A stretch of DNA of 39,429 bases from JAJXWB01 sp047971685 (GCA_047971685.1 JBKDZW010000163.1:1-39429), one strand, 5' to 3'. Counted from the first letter of the stretch, positions 1 to 8,129 are shown. Notes: generated by a model from the sequence alone, not told the origin. Made by a program: numbers and translations.

Positions 1-2691
1 CAACGGCACGAAGCCGCGCTGCCAGGCAAAGCCCAGCATGAACATGTTGGCGCCGATGGAATTGCCGAGCAGCGCGGTCGCGGCGGCCGAGGCGTCGACG
101 AAGCCGTGGTTCTCGCCGGCCGCGTCGCGGATCGCCGCCTTCACGCGCTCGCCGGGCAGCGCAAAATCGGCCATGCGCGTGATCTCGCCGGGATAGACTT
201 CGGTCGAATTCACAAAGACGCCGGTCTCGCCCTTGTTGATGGCCGAGAGCACTTTCTTCGTGCCGGCGACGACGAGATCGCACCCCAGAGCGAGATCGGC
301 CTCGCCCGCGGCGACGCGGATCGCATGCACGTCCTGTGGCCTGTTGGCGATCTTCACATGGCAATAGACCGCGCCGCCCTTCTGGGCGAGGCCGGCCATG
401 TCGATCACGCCGACGCCCTTGCCCTCGATATGCGCGGCCATGCCGAGAATGGCGGAAATCGTTACGACCCCGGTTCCGCCCACGCCCGAGATCAGGATCG
501 AATAGGGCTGCGCGCCGATCGCGGGCAGTTCCGGTTCGCGCGGCGTGGACAGCGCCGTCGAGGATTGCATGTCGCGCGGCCTGGCCTTGCGCGGCTTTGC
601 GCCATGCACCGTCACGAAGGACGGGCAAAAGCCGTTGACGCACGAAAAGTCCTTGTTGCACGAGGACTGGTCGATCTTTCGTTTGCGACCGAATTCGGTC
701 TCCAGCGGCTGAACGGAGACGCAGTTCGACTTCACGCCGCAATCGCCGCAGCCCTCGCAGACGAGTTCGTTGATGATGACGCGCCGGTCGGGATCTGGAA
801 ACGCGCCGCGCTTGCGGCGCCGGCGTTTTTCGGCGGCGCAGGTCTGGTCGTAGAGCAGTACCGTCACACCTTCGATCCCGGCAAGTTCGCGCTGCACGCG
901 GTCGAGATCGTCGCGGTGATTGATGGTCATGTTGGCGGGCCAATAGGCGCCGCTCGCATATTTGTGCGGCTCGTCGGTGACGAGCGCGATCTTCTTCACG
1001 CCTTCGGCGGCGACCTGGCGCGCGATCATGTCGACCGTCAATCCGCCTTCATGGCGCTGGCCGCCGGTCATGGCGACGGCGTCGTTGAATAGAATTTTGT
1101 ATGTGATGCTGGTTTTGCTGTCGACCGCCCAGCGCAAGGCCAGGACGCCCGAATGATTGTAGGTGCCGTCGCCCAGATTCTGGAAGACGTGCTTGCGTTT
1201 CGAGAAAGGCGCCTCGCCGATCCAGTTGGCGCCTTCGCCGCCCATATGGGTAAAGCCCTCGGTCGAGCGGTCCATCCATTGCGCCATGAAATGGCAGCCG
1301 ATGCCGGCATAGGCGCGCATGCCCTGCGGCACGCGCGTCGAAGTATTGTGCGGGCAGCCCGAACAGAAATAGGGAATGCGGAAGGCGGCGTCCCTGGTGT
1401 CGGCCAGCATGGCCTGAGCCTGCTGCAAGGAGCGCAATTTCTGCTCGATCTTCGGATCGGCCTTGAAGCGCAGGATGCGTTCGGCGACCGCAATGGCGAT
1501 CTCGTTGGTGTCGAGCGCGCCCTTGATCGGGAACAGCCAGCTTCCCTTCTCGTCTTTCTTGCCGACGACGATGGGCGGGTTGGGCGTTCCGAACAATTCC
1601 TCGCGCACCTGCACTTCGATCAGCGAGCGCTTTTCCTCGACGACGACGATCATGTCGAGCCCTTCGGCGAAGGCTTTCAGCCCCTCGGGCTCGATCGGCC
1701 AGACGCAGCCAAGTTTGTAGAGGCGCACGCCAAGGTCGTTGGCCCTGACCTCGTCGATGCCGAGATCGTCGAAGGCCTGGCGCACGTCGAGATAGGATTT
1801 GCCCGACGTGACGATGCCGATCTTCGCATTCGGCCCGCCCGAGGTGACGATGCGGTTGATCTTGTTGGCGCGCAGGAAGGCGACGACGGCGTCGCGCTTG
1901 AACTCCTGCAAGCGCGCTTCCTGATCGAGAATGCCGTCGCGCGGACGGATGGAGAGGCCGCCGAGCGGCATTTTGAAATCGGATGGCGTGACGATCTCGA
2001 TGCGGTCGATCGAGCCATCGACGGAGGATGTCGATTCGATCGTGTCTTTCAGGCATTTCAGCCCGACCCAGACGCTGGCGTAGCGCGACAGCGCAAAGCC
2101 GTAGACGCCGTAATCGAGAATTTCCTGCACGCCCGCCGGCGCCAGAATGGGCATCATCACATCGACGAGATGAAAGTCGGATTGATGTGCGGTCGTCGAG
2201 GATTCGGCGGTGTGGTCGTCGCCCATGAGAACGAGCGCGCCGCCGTTTTTGGACGTGCCTGCCAGATTTGCGTGGCGCAGCACGTCGCCGGAGCGGTCGA
2301 TGCCCGGACCCTTGCCGTACCAGATGCAGAATACGCCGTCATATTTGCCTTCGCCGCGCATTTCGGCCTGCTGCGCGCCCCAGACGGCGGTGGCGGCGAG
2401 ATCTTCGTTGAGGCCGGGCTGGAAGAGAATGTCGTTCTCGTCGAACCATTTTTTCGCCGAATGCATCTGCATGTCGACCGAGCCGAGCGGCGAGCCGCGA
2501 TAGCCCGTTATGAAACCCGCCGTGTTGAGGCCCGCGCGACGGTCGCGCTCCTTTTGCATCAGAAGCAGACGCACGACAGCCTGCGTGCCGGTCGAAAAGA
2601 CGCGGGATTTGGTCAGATCGAATTTGTCGTCGAGCGAGACGCCCGAAAATGCGGCGGTCTGGTCGGTGCGGCCTTCAAGGGGTTCGGCCAT
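1..2691 (-). CDS. Indolepyruvate/2-oxoacid:ferredoxin oxidoreductase, fused subunits (3' end off window)
   Basis: The enzyme oxidatively decarboxylates aryl-pyruvates or related 2-oxoacids to acyl-CoA, passing electrons to ferredoxin in the cytoplasm. The frame is open from ATG 2691 to the window edge (897 codons); the family's fused alphaproteobacterial form is about 1150-1190 residues, so a few hundred residues are missing. The N-terminal pyrimidine-binding part includes TGYRGSPLGSVD. The TPP-binding half contains FCSGCPHNTST and GIGCHFMAQWMDR. A 4Fe-4S segment near residue 645 reads CEGCGDCGVKSNC, with further cysteines in CNKDFSCVNGFC. The gamma-type domain starts near residue 729 with SGVGGTGVVTIS. 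The start is supported by AGGAAAG nine bases upstream. The upstream gene is divergent. The family assignment is firm; the exact substrate is inferred from the family name only. Confidence 0.95.
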   Translation of the reverse strand, partial: MAEPLEGRTDQTAAFSGVSLDDKFDLTKSRVFSTGTQAVVRLLLMQKERDRRAGLNTAGFITGYRGSPLGSVDMQMHSAKKWFDENDILFQPGLNEDLAATAVWGAQQAEMRGEGKYDGVFCIWYGKGPGIDRSGDVLRHANLAGTSKNGGALVLMGDDHTAESSTTAHQSDFHLVDVMMPILAPAGVQEILDYGVYGFALSRYASVWVGLKCLKDTIESTSSVDGSIDRIEIVTPSDFKMPLGGLSIRPRDGILDQEARLQEFKRDAVVAFLRANKINRIVTSGGPNAKIGIVTSGKSYLDVRQAFDDLGIDEVRANDLGVRLYKLGCVWPIEPEGLKAFAEGLDMIVVVEEKRSLIEVQVREELFGTPNPPIVVGKKDEKGSWLFPIKGALDTNEIAIAVAERILRFKADPKIEQKLRSLQQAQAMLADTRDAAFRIPYFCSGCPHNTSTRVPQGMRAYAGIGCHFMAQWMDRSTEGFTHMGGEGANWIGEAPFSKRKHVFQNLGDGTYNHSGVLALRWAVDSKTSITYKILFNDAVAMTGGQRHEGGLTVDMIARQVAAEGVKKIALVTDEPHKYASGAYWPANMTINHRDDLDRVQRELAGIEGVTVLLYDQTCAAEKRRRRKRGAFPDPDRRVIINELVCEGCGDCGVKSNCVSVQPLETEFGRKRKIDQSSCNKDFSCVNGFCPSFVTVHGAKPRKARPRDMQSSTALSTPREPELPAIGAQPYSILISGVGGTGVVTISAILGMAAHIEGKGVGVIDMAGLAQKGGAVYCHVKIANRPQDVHAIRVAAGEADLALGCDLVVAGTKKVLSAINKGETGVFVNSTEVYPGEITRMADFALPGERVKAAIRDAAGENHGFVDASAAATALLGNSIGANMFMLGFAWQRGFVPL

Positions 2692-2839
2692 TTCTTTCCT
2701 CCGGTCGTCCATAGCGGGGCCGGCCCTGACCGGCCATGTTCTCGATTCTGGTTCGCTTCGCCTGCGGCAGACATGTTAGCCTGTTTTCGTCTTCGGTATA
2801 TGTAAGCCGTACTGAGGGAAATCAATGTGCGGCGGGGCG

Positions 2840-2884
2840 CCGGTCCGTAATTCCGCCGCCTTGCTCGGGCATGCCCCGGACCGG
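2840..2884. other. Inverted repeat between the divergent ior and DUF1007 genes
   Basis: CCGGTCCG (2840-2847) is exactly complementary to CGGACCGG (2877-2884), with a 29-base loop that itself pairs partly (GGCGG with CCGCC). It sits 33 bases before the probable start of the DUF1007 gene. It could be an operator, a 5'-UTR hairpin or chance in GC-rich DNA. The rest of 2692-2916 shows no gene. Confidence 0.3.
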
Positions 2885-2916
2885 ATTTGCGACTATTCTT
2901 ATGGAGGTTGGTTGAT

Positions 2917-3573
2917 TTGCGGGCGCGAAGAATGAAACGTGCGATATTTTCTGTTGCGGCCTTGGCTGTCTGTCTTGCGCTGCCCGCGCCGGCCGTGGCG
3001 CATCCCCACGTCTGGGTTGCAGCGCGCACGAGCGTTCTGTTCGACAAGGACGGGCGCATTATCGGCCTGCGCAATGTCTGGACCTTCGACGAAATGTATT
3101 CGGCCTTCGCCACACAGGGTCTGGGCAAGGACGGCAAGCCGCCGACGCGCGAGGACTTGCAGCCGCTGGCGCAGACGAATGTCGATTCGCTCAAGGAGTT
3201 CGACTATTTCACCTTCGCAAAGCAGGGCGGCAGGAAACTCGCCTTTCAGCCGCCTTCCGATTTCTGGCTGGACGCCGACGACAAGAAGGTCGTGTCCCTG
3301 CATTTCACGCTTTTGCTGAAGGAGCCGGCGGATGCGCGGATCTTTTCGTTTCAGGAATATGATCCGACCTATTTCGTCGCCTTCGGTTTCGAGAAGAAAG
3401 ACCCCGTTGCGCTCAAGGACGCGTCGCCGGGCTGTTCGGTCAGCGTGATGGATCCCGCGCCGCTGCTGGCGGCGGAATCGCAGAAGCTGAGCGCTGCGGC
3501 GTCCGATAATTTCTCGCCGGGCGCCGATCTTGCGTCGCGCGTTGCGCCGCGCGTGGTGGTGGCGTGTCAGTGA
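2917..3573 (+). CDS. DUF1007 periplasmic protein, partner of a NicO metal transporter
   Basis: This is a secreted protein of the DUF1007 family, usually encoded beside NicO/RcnA nickel-cobalt transporters and thought to be their periplasmic component. The signal peptide is RMKRAIFSVAALAVCLALPAPAVA, and cleavage would leave the mature chain starting with the family's HPHVWV motif, a plausible metal ligand at the N-terminus. Start choice: TTG 2917 lies nine bases after GGAGG (2903-2907); ATG 2932 gives an equally good signal peptide but has a poor ribosome site, and TTG 2887 is further upstream. The stop overlaps the start of the next gene, so the two are translationally coupled. Family assignment is strong; the metal and the direction of transport are inferred. 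Confidence 0.85.
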   Translation: MRARRMKRAIFSVAALAVCLALPAPAVAHPHVWVAARTSVLFDKDGRIIGLRNVWTFDEMYSAFATQGLGKDGKPPTREDLQPLAQTNVDSLKEFDYFTFAKQGGRKLAFQPPSDFWLDADDKKVVSLHFTLLLKEPADARIFSFQEYDPTYFVAFGFEKKDPVALKDASPGCSVSVMDPAPLLAAESQKLSAAASDNFSPGADLASRVAPRVVVACQ

Positions 3574-4670
3574 AGGCGGGGCGAATCGTTGCAATCCTTG
3601 CTCTGCTTGTCGTGGCGGCGCCGGCGTTTGCGCAGCGCAACCCCTTCGCTGTCGGCGCGTCCGAGCCCGCAGGCGTAGCCAGCAATTCCGTCGTCGTCTG
3701 GATTCTCGCGCAACAAGCCCATTTTTACCGCGCTCTCAGCGCTGCGGCGCGCGCGGCCAGGGACGGGCCATCGGGCTATTGGCTTCTGGTCGGCCTGTCC
3801 TTCGCTTATGGCGTCTTTCACGCGGCAGGCCCCGGCCACGGCAAGGCTGTCATGGCGTCCTATATGATCGCCAACGAGCAGGCGTTGAAGCGCGGGCTCG
3901 CGCTCACCTTTTTCGCCGCCGTGCTGCAAGGGCTGGTCGCCGTCGCCATCGTCGGGCTGGCGGCGCTTGTCTTCAACGCGACTTCGGCCAGCATGAAGCA
4001 GGCGGCCGAACTCATCGAATATGCAAGCTATGCGGCAATCGTCGGTCTTGGGCTTTATCTCGTCTGGAAAAAGGGCGGCGCGTTTTTTCGCGCGCTTTGG
4101 GCGGGCGGGCGCGAGAACGCTCTGGCGCAGGCGGACGGGGCTGCAATGGGCGGCGTGGCCGCAAGCGGATTGTCGATGGGAGGCGCGACAATGGGGCGCG
4201 CGACAATAGGCGGCATGGCCATGAACCGCGCGCCATCTTCCTCGCGTTTCGCCTGCGATTCGATCAAGCCCGGCCATGTCCACACCGCCGATTGCGGACA
4301 TTTTCATGCGCCCGATCCCGCCGTGCTCGGCAATGGTTTTTCATGGGGGACGGCGATGGCGACCGTGTTTGCGGCGGGCGCGCGGCCCTGTTCGGGCGCC
4401 ATTCTCGTGCTCGTCTTTACGCTGGCGCAGGGCGTGTTCGGCGCGGGCGTTGCAGCGGTCGCCGCGATGTCGCTCGGCACGGCGGTAACGACGGGGGCGC
4501 TTGCAGCCATCGCCGTGCTTGCCAAGGGGCTTGCCTTGAAGCTGTCGGGCGGCGGCGAGGGACGCGGCGCGATTCTTTTGCGCGGCGCCGAATTTGTCGC
4601 CGCGCTGGTCGTGCTCGTCGTTGGCTGCGCGCTGCTGGGCGGCGCCTGGGTCTCGAGCGGCGGCGCGTAA
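3564..4670 (+). CDS. NicO-family nickel/cobalt transporter
   Basis: An inner-membrane transporter of about 368 residues. It has an N-terminal signal or first membrane segment, then the family hallmark SFAYGVFHAAGPGHGKAV near residues 72-90, several hydrophobic helices, and a second hallmark region GFSWGTAMATVFAAGARPCSGAI. Between them is a hydrophilic loop with a low-complexity pentapeptide repeat (see 4146-4220) and a small His/Cys cluster, HVHTADCGHFHAPD, likely metal-binding. GTG 3564 or GTG 3570 can start it; 3570 gives a GTGA overlap with the DUF1007 stop. It ends 5 bp from the end of the convergent nitrile hydratase operon. NicO members move Ni2+ or Co2+, either inward or outward; the neighbouring cobalt enzyme makes cobalt attractive but unproven. 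Confidence 0.88.
   Translation: MSVKAGRIVAILALLVVAAPAFAQRNPFAVGASEPAGVASNSVVVWILAQQAHFYRALSAAARAARDGPSGYWLLVGLSFAYGVFHAAGPGHGKAVMASYMIANEQALKRGLALTFFAAVLQGLVAVAIVGLAALVFNATSASMKQAAELIEYASYAAIVGLGLYLVWKKGGAFFRALWAGGRENALAQADGAAMGGVAASGLSMGGATMGRATIGGMAMNRAPSSSRFACDSIKPGHVHTADCGHFHAPDPAVLGNGFSWGTAMATVFAAGARPCSGAILVLVFTLAQGVFGAGVAAVAAMSLGTAVTTGALAAIAVLAKGLALKLSGGGEGRGAILLRGAEFVAALVVLVVGCALLGGAWVSSGGA
4146..4220 (+). repeat. Degenerate 15-bp tandem repeat inside the NicO gene (5 copies)
   Basis: Five consecutive 15-base units encode MGGVA, ASGLS, MGGAT, MGRAT and IGGMA. The third and fourth units (atgggaggcgcgaca and atggggcgcgcgaca) differ at two positions. The period is in frame and lies in the variable hydrophilic loop, not in a membrane helix. 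Confidence 0.75.
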
Positions 4671-4675
4671 GCGCT

Positions 4676-5041
4676 TCAGGCGTTCAATTCCGCGCCGAGC
4701 ACAATCGGCCGGCCGTGCGGCGTAGCGCGCGCCGCACGGTCCCAGGCGTCTTTCGTATCGCGGAGCAAAGCGGCGCTTGCCGCGCCTTTGGCGACCGCCA
4801 GTTTTTCGAGCGCAGCCAGCCAGTGAAGATAATAGCTGTCGCCGAGATCGGGATCGCCTTGCGCCTGCGCCGCCTTGATTTCGTCGCCGAGCGCCTGCGC
4901 CCATTCGCGCCATGTGAAGAGGCCCCTGTCGCGCAGATGCACGGCCATGGCGAAGGCCTGCGCCTCCCAGGGTTCGCGGAACAGGGGGCCGGCGTCTTCG
5001 CGCGGAATGCCGGGCAGGATGGAGAGGTCAGGCGGGTTCAA
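4676..5041 (-). CDS. Nitrile hydratase accessory protein (metallochaperone/activator)
   Basis: A 121-residue protein of the small accessory family that shares the beta-subunit N-terminal helical fold and delivers cobalt to, or helps mature, Co-type nitrile hydratase. Diagnostic stretches are PLFREPWEAQAFAMAVHLR and GLFTWREWAQALGDEI, followed by YYLHWLAALEKL. TTG 5041 is chosen because it overlaps the end of nthB by 14 bases and places the conserved part at the expected distance; an open frame continues upstream only inside nthB and is not conserved-looking. It is the last gene of the nthA-nthB-accessory operon. The stop faces the NicO stop across 5 bp with no visible terminator. Confidence 0.88.
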   Translation of the reverse strand: MNPPDLSILPGIPREDAGPLFREPWEAQAFAMAVHLRDRGLFTWREWAQALGDEIKAAQAQGDPDLGDSYYLHWLAALEKLAVAKGAASAALLRDTKDAWDRAARATPHGRPIVLGAELNA

Positions 5042-5687
5042 GATAGGGCTCGAATGCGTCGATGGAAACGAAATGATTGGCGCCGGCGTCCGGCCCCCAC
5101 AATTCGCGCGCGCTGAAGCGCAGATTGTAGACCCATTGCGGATCCGGGCCGCGGCCATGCGCATTGGCGTCCGGAAAGACGTGGCAGCCGCGTATCTTCT
5201 CGATCACGCCGCAGCGTCCGCGCGCATAACGCGGCAGGCGCGTATGGGTTGCGGGATGCATGTTTTTTGCGCGCACGTTCTGGCCCACGACAAAGCGGGG
5301 TTGCGCCCTTGGCTCGCGATCCGAGGACCAGCCTTTTCTCAGGGCTTGCGCGGCGCCGGCCGCGGCAAACAGCTTGTCGGGTTTTCGGGCGTTGCGCACA
5401 GCGCGGCCGGCCTCGATCTCGTCGCTGGCGAGGAGACCCTGTTCGGCCAGAATTTTTTCGAGCGCGGCGAGCCAGATCTCGTAATAGCTGTGCGTGAGAT
5501 AGAAGGGTGGGGAGAGAGATTCGCGCGCGAAACGGCTGGCGTCGCCGCTCCACCATCCGAGCGCCTGCGTGGCGATGACATTGGCGATGACGCGCTTTTC
5601 CCAATCGGCGTGAAAGACCGGCTCGTCCTTTTCCGCAATCACGGGGCCAAAGCCCATCATGCCGCCAAGGTCTTGCGCGCCGTTCAT
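5028..5687 (-). CDS. nthB: Nitrile hydratase beta subunit
   Basis: A 219-residue beta subunit that dimerises with NthA to hydrate nitriles to amides. It begins MNGAQDLGGMMGFGPV, the canonical beta-subunit start, continues with FHADWEKRV and YYEIWLAALEKIL, and ends with the SH3-like barrel containing RGRCGVIEKIRGCHVFPD and YNLRFSARELWG. ATG 5687 forms an ATGA overlap with the alpha-subunit stop, so the pair is coupled. A longer in-frame extension to 5987 exists but lies wholly inside nthA and is a shadow. Confidence 0.95.
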   Translation of the reverse strand: MNGAQDLGGMMGFGPVIAEKDEPVFHADWEKRVIANVIATQALGWWSGDASRFARESLSPPFYLTHSYYEIWLAALEKILAEQGLLASDEIEAGRAVRNARKPDKLFAAAGAAQALRKGWSSDREPRAQPRFVVGQNVRAKNMHPATHTRLPRYARGRCGVIEKIRGCHVFPDANAHGRGPDPQWVYNLRFSARELWGPDAGANHFVSIDAFEPYLEPA

Positions 5688-6316
5688 GCCTTGGCTCCCG
5701 GCTCGTGCGGCAAGCCCACGCCGATCATGGAATCGCGCGTCACGAGATCGGCGAGCTGCTCCTCGCTCCAGTTTTCCGCGCCAGCAGGGCGCATCGGCAG
5801 CACGAGGTAGCGCATTTCGGACGTCGAATCCCAGACGCGGATCGAAACCTCGTCGGGAAGATCGACGCCGAATTCGGCCAGTACGCCGCGCGGGTCGATG
5901 ACGGCGCGCGAACGATAGGGCGCCGATTTGTACCAGACCGGCGGCAGGCCGAGCACGGGCCACGGGTAGCAGGAGCAAAGCGTGCATACGACCATGTTGT
6001 GCGTGTCGGGCGTGTTTTCGACCACCGCGATATGTTCGCCGCCGCGCCCGCCATAGCCAAGCTCGGCCACCGCCTTTGCGCCGTCTTCGAGCAGGCGCGC
6101 CTTGAAGGCGGGGTCGCTCCAGGCGCGCGCCACCACGCGCGCGCCATTGCGCGGGCCGACGCGCGTCTCGTAGGTGTCGATGATGACATCGAGCGCGGCC
6201 GGGTCGATCAGGCCTTTTTCCGCCAGCACCGTCTCCAGCGCCTTTACGCGCAACGACACATCGGGCAGGTCGGAAAATTCGTGGTCGTGATGATGATGGT
6301 CGTGATCGTGCGGCAT
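5684..6316 (-). CDS. nthA: Nitrile hydratase alpha subunit, cobalt type
   Basis: The catalytic subunit (210 residues) of the cytoplasmic enzyme that converts R-CN to R-CONH2. The metal-binding claw is VCTLCSCYPW with Cys111, Cys114, Ser115 and Cys116. Threonine after the first cysteine marks the Co3+ class, whereas Fe3+ enzymes usually have serine. The YRSRAVIDPRGVLAEFG and WDSTSEMRYLVLP segments are also typical. The N-terminus is unusual: seven histidines and four aspartates in the first 12 residues (MPHDHDHHHHDH), likely to bind metal. The ribosome site upstream of ATG 6316 is weak. The gene diverges from fpr across about 220 bp. Confidence 0.96.
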   Translation of the reverse strand: MPHDHDHHHHDHEFSDLPDVSLRVKALETVLAEKGLIDPAALDVIIDTYETRVGPRNGARVVARAWSDPAFKARLLEDGAKAVAELGYGGRGGEHIAVVENTPDTHNMVVCTLCSCYPWPVLGLPPVWYKSAPYRSRAVIDPRGVLAEFGVDLPDEVSIRVWDSTSEMRYLVLPMRPAGAENWSEEQLADLVTRDSMIGVGLPHEPGAKA

Positions 6317-6450
6317 GGCGTCACATTAGGCCCGCCGCACAGGGCTGTCATCTGCGCCCCTCCGGCGGGGGCGGAGAAAATCCTTCTGCGCCAGCCGCCT
6401 CGCGCAAAAACAAATTTTGACGAAAGCCATATATTCAGAAAATTGAATTA

Positions 6451-6480
6451 TTGACCCTTCGCACTTGCGAAGGGCATAAA
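6451..6480 (+). promoter_or_regulatory. Probable fpr promoter with a dyad filling the spacer
   Basis: TTGACC (6451-6456) and CATAAA (6475-6480) are separated by 18 bases. The perfect inverted repeat CCCTTCGC-actt-GCGAAGGG occupies 6455-6474, so an operator fills nearly the whole spacer. The start codon of fpr is 60 bases downstream. A protein bound here would act by occlusion or by DNA distortion. The reading is from sequence only. Confidence 0.5.
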
Positions 6481-6539
6481 GCGTTTCGGCTGCGGCCTGC
6501 CCGCAGCTCTTTGTCCGCATCTCCAAATGGAAAGCGCCG

Positions 6540-7379
6540 ATGACCCGTTCCGCCGCCCTCGAGACACAAGCCGCCGCGCCCGAGGCTGCGAGCCCGCCCA
6601 AAAAGGCCGGCGCCTTCAACCGCGAGACGGTGACATATGTCCGCCAGTTCACCGACCGGCTGTTCACCTTCCGCACCACGCGCGACGCCGCCTTCCGCTA
6701 CGAGAACGGCCAGTTCGTGATGATCGGCCTCGAGGTTGAGGGGCGTCCGCTCCTGCGCGCCTATTCGATGGCGAGCGCCAATTACGAAGACGAACTGGAA
6801 TTTTATTCGATCAAGGTCGAGAACGGCCCGCTCACGTCGCGTTTGCGATATGTGAAAGTCGGCGATCAGATTCTGGTCGGACGCAAGCCCACGGGCACTC
6901 TGGTGCAATCGAGCCTGCTGCCGGGCAAGCGCCTCTATCTGCTGTCGACCGGCACCGGCGTTGCGCCCTTCGCCAGCATCGTCCGCGATCCCGAAATCTA
7001 CGACCGCTACGAAAAAATCGTTCTCGTCCACGGCTGCCGGCAGATCGCGGAGCTGGAATATGGCGCAGACATTGTGAAGGCGGCGCAGGCGAGCGAATTT
7101 CTGGGCGAATTGGCGCGCGAAAAACTCGTGCATTATCCGACCGTCACGCGCGAGGATTACGTCAATACAGGGCGCATTACTTCGGCGATCGAGAGTGGGC
7201 GCCTGTTCGAGAAGCTCGACGTTCCCGCGCTCGACCCCGCCCACGACCGCGTGATGATCTGCGGCGGGCCGGAGGTTCTGGCCGATCTCCAGGCGCTGCT
7301 GGATGCGCGCGGGTTCGAGGAAGGCTCGGGCGGCAAGCCCGCTTCTTACGTCATCGAAAAGGCGTTCGCCGAACGCTGA
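6540..7379 (+). CDS. fpr: Ferredoxin-NADP+ reductase
   Basis: A 279-residue FAD enzyme exchanging electrons between ferredoxin/flavodoxin and NADP(H). The FAD-binding motif RAYSMAS starts at residue 73; the nucleotide-binding half has LLSTGTGVAPFASI and the late MICGGPEVL segment; the C-terminus is SYVIEKAFAER. The length is close to the bacterial subclass, with about 25 extra residues at the N-terminus rich in Ala/Pro. ATG 6540 has only a weak GGAAAG upstream. It stands alone downstream of the dyad-containing promoter and is followed after 15 bases by an 18-bp tandem array. It could serve the ferredoxin-dependent oxidoreductase at the left edge, but that is inference. Confidence 0.94.
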   Translation: MTRSAALETQAAAPEAASPPKKAGAFNRETVTYVRQFTDRLFTFRTTRDAAFRYENGQFVMIGLEVEGRPLLRAYSMASANYEDELEFYSIKVENGPLTSRLRYVKVGDQILVGRKPTGTLVQSSLLPGKRLYLLSTGTGVAPFASIVRDPEIYDRYEKIVLVHGCRQIAELEYGADIVKAAQASEFLGELAREKLVHYPTVTREDYVNTGRITSAIESGRLFEKLDVPALDPAHDRVMICGGPEVLADLQALLDARGFEEGSGGKPASYVIEKAFAER

Positions 7380-7394
7380 AGCCTCAGCCTGGCG

Positions 7395-7484
7395 GCAAGG
7401 CCAAGTTCGGTCGCAAGGCTCAACTGGGCGGCAAGGCTCAACTGGGCGGCAAGGCTCAACTGGGCGGCAAGGCTCAACTGGGCG
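7395..7484. repeat. 18-bp tandem repeat, four perfect copies plus one degenerate
   Basis: The unit GCAAGGCTCAACTGGGCG is repeated perfectly at 7413-7430, 7431-7448, 7449-7466 and 7467-7484. A diverged copy sits at 7395-7412. The array lies between the fpr stop and the convergent membrane-protein gene, whose last codons and TGA stop (7474-7476) are built from the array. Confidence 0.97.
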
Positions 7485-7893
7485 GTAAGTCGCGGCGGCT
7501 GGCTGCGGCCTGATTGGCCGAACGCAGGCCGGCGGCAAGCGCGATCACACCGACGATGGCGTGCGGCAGGATGGCGATGTAGCGCGCGGGCGCGAGCACG
7601 GGCTCGACGGTTCCGCGCAGCGTGGCGAAACTCAGGTAGAACACGCCGCGCGTTGCGCCCATGAAGGCGTCGGCGCAGAGCAGAAGGCCGACGGCGACGA
7701 GATAGAGATCGCAGGCGCGCCGGCCCATGCGGGAGGCGACGAAGCCGAACAGCGCGGCCGGCGCCAGCACGGCGGCCGTGTCGGTATTGAGCCGAAGCGC
7801 CGCGCCAAATCCGTTCTGGCCGGAGGCGAAGCCAAGTACGGCGAAAACGCCAAGCGCGCCGGCAAGGATCAGGGTCAGTTTACGCGAATCCAT
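7474..7893 (-). CDS. Small membrane protein, four predicted helices
   Basis: A 139-residue hydrophobic protein with about four membrane segments (LTLILAGALGVFAVLGFA; AAVLAPAALFGFVAS; LYLVAVGLLLCADAFMG; ILPHAIVGVIALAAGL). The layout loosely resembles DUF4383-type proteins but I cannot confirm that. ATG 7893 is preceded by AGAGG. The C-terminal residues and stop codon come from the 18-bp repeat array, so the tail is probably recent and dispensable. Function unknown. Confidence 0.7.
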   Translation of the reverse strand: MDSRKLTLILAGALGVFAVLGFASGQNGFGAALRLNTDTAAVLAPAALFGFVASRMGRRACDLYLVAVGLLLCADAFMGATRGVFYLSFATLRGTVEPVLAPARYIAILPHAIVGVIALAAGLRSANQAAASRRDLPPS

Positions 7894-8129
7894 AATGATC
7901 GCCTCTGGCGCGCCGCTATCGGAGAAAATCGGACGCTATGTTCTATTCTTTTGTTTTTAATATAAATTTTTCCGCAAACGTCTCCGGCGGTTGCAGAATA
8001 TGCTCCAATGCGGACGATCTTCAAAAAATTGCGCCCGCCGACGCTACTGGATAGACAGGCGAGGCGAGGAAAGCAAAGCGCGCCGGCGCAGAGGAGCCTT
8101 GCGTTGGCGCGTGAAAAATTTTGCGCCTG
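7894..8129. other. Intergenic stretch with an AT-rich block
   Basis: No gene is visible. An AT-rich block at about 7938-7975 (with TTTTTAATATAAATTTTT) stands out in this GC-rich DNA and probably holds the promoter(s) for the divergent membrane-protein and SDR genes. No clear -35/-10 pair could be assigned. Confidence 0.35.

Noticed and set aside
1153..2805. A 550-codon plus-strand open frame over the oxidoreductase gene
   Set aside because: Antisense to a clear, conserved coding frame; composition typical of a GC-rich shadow.
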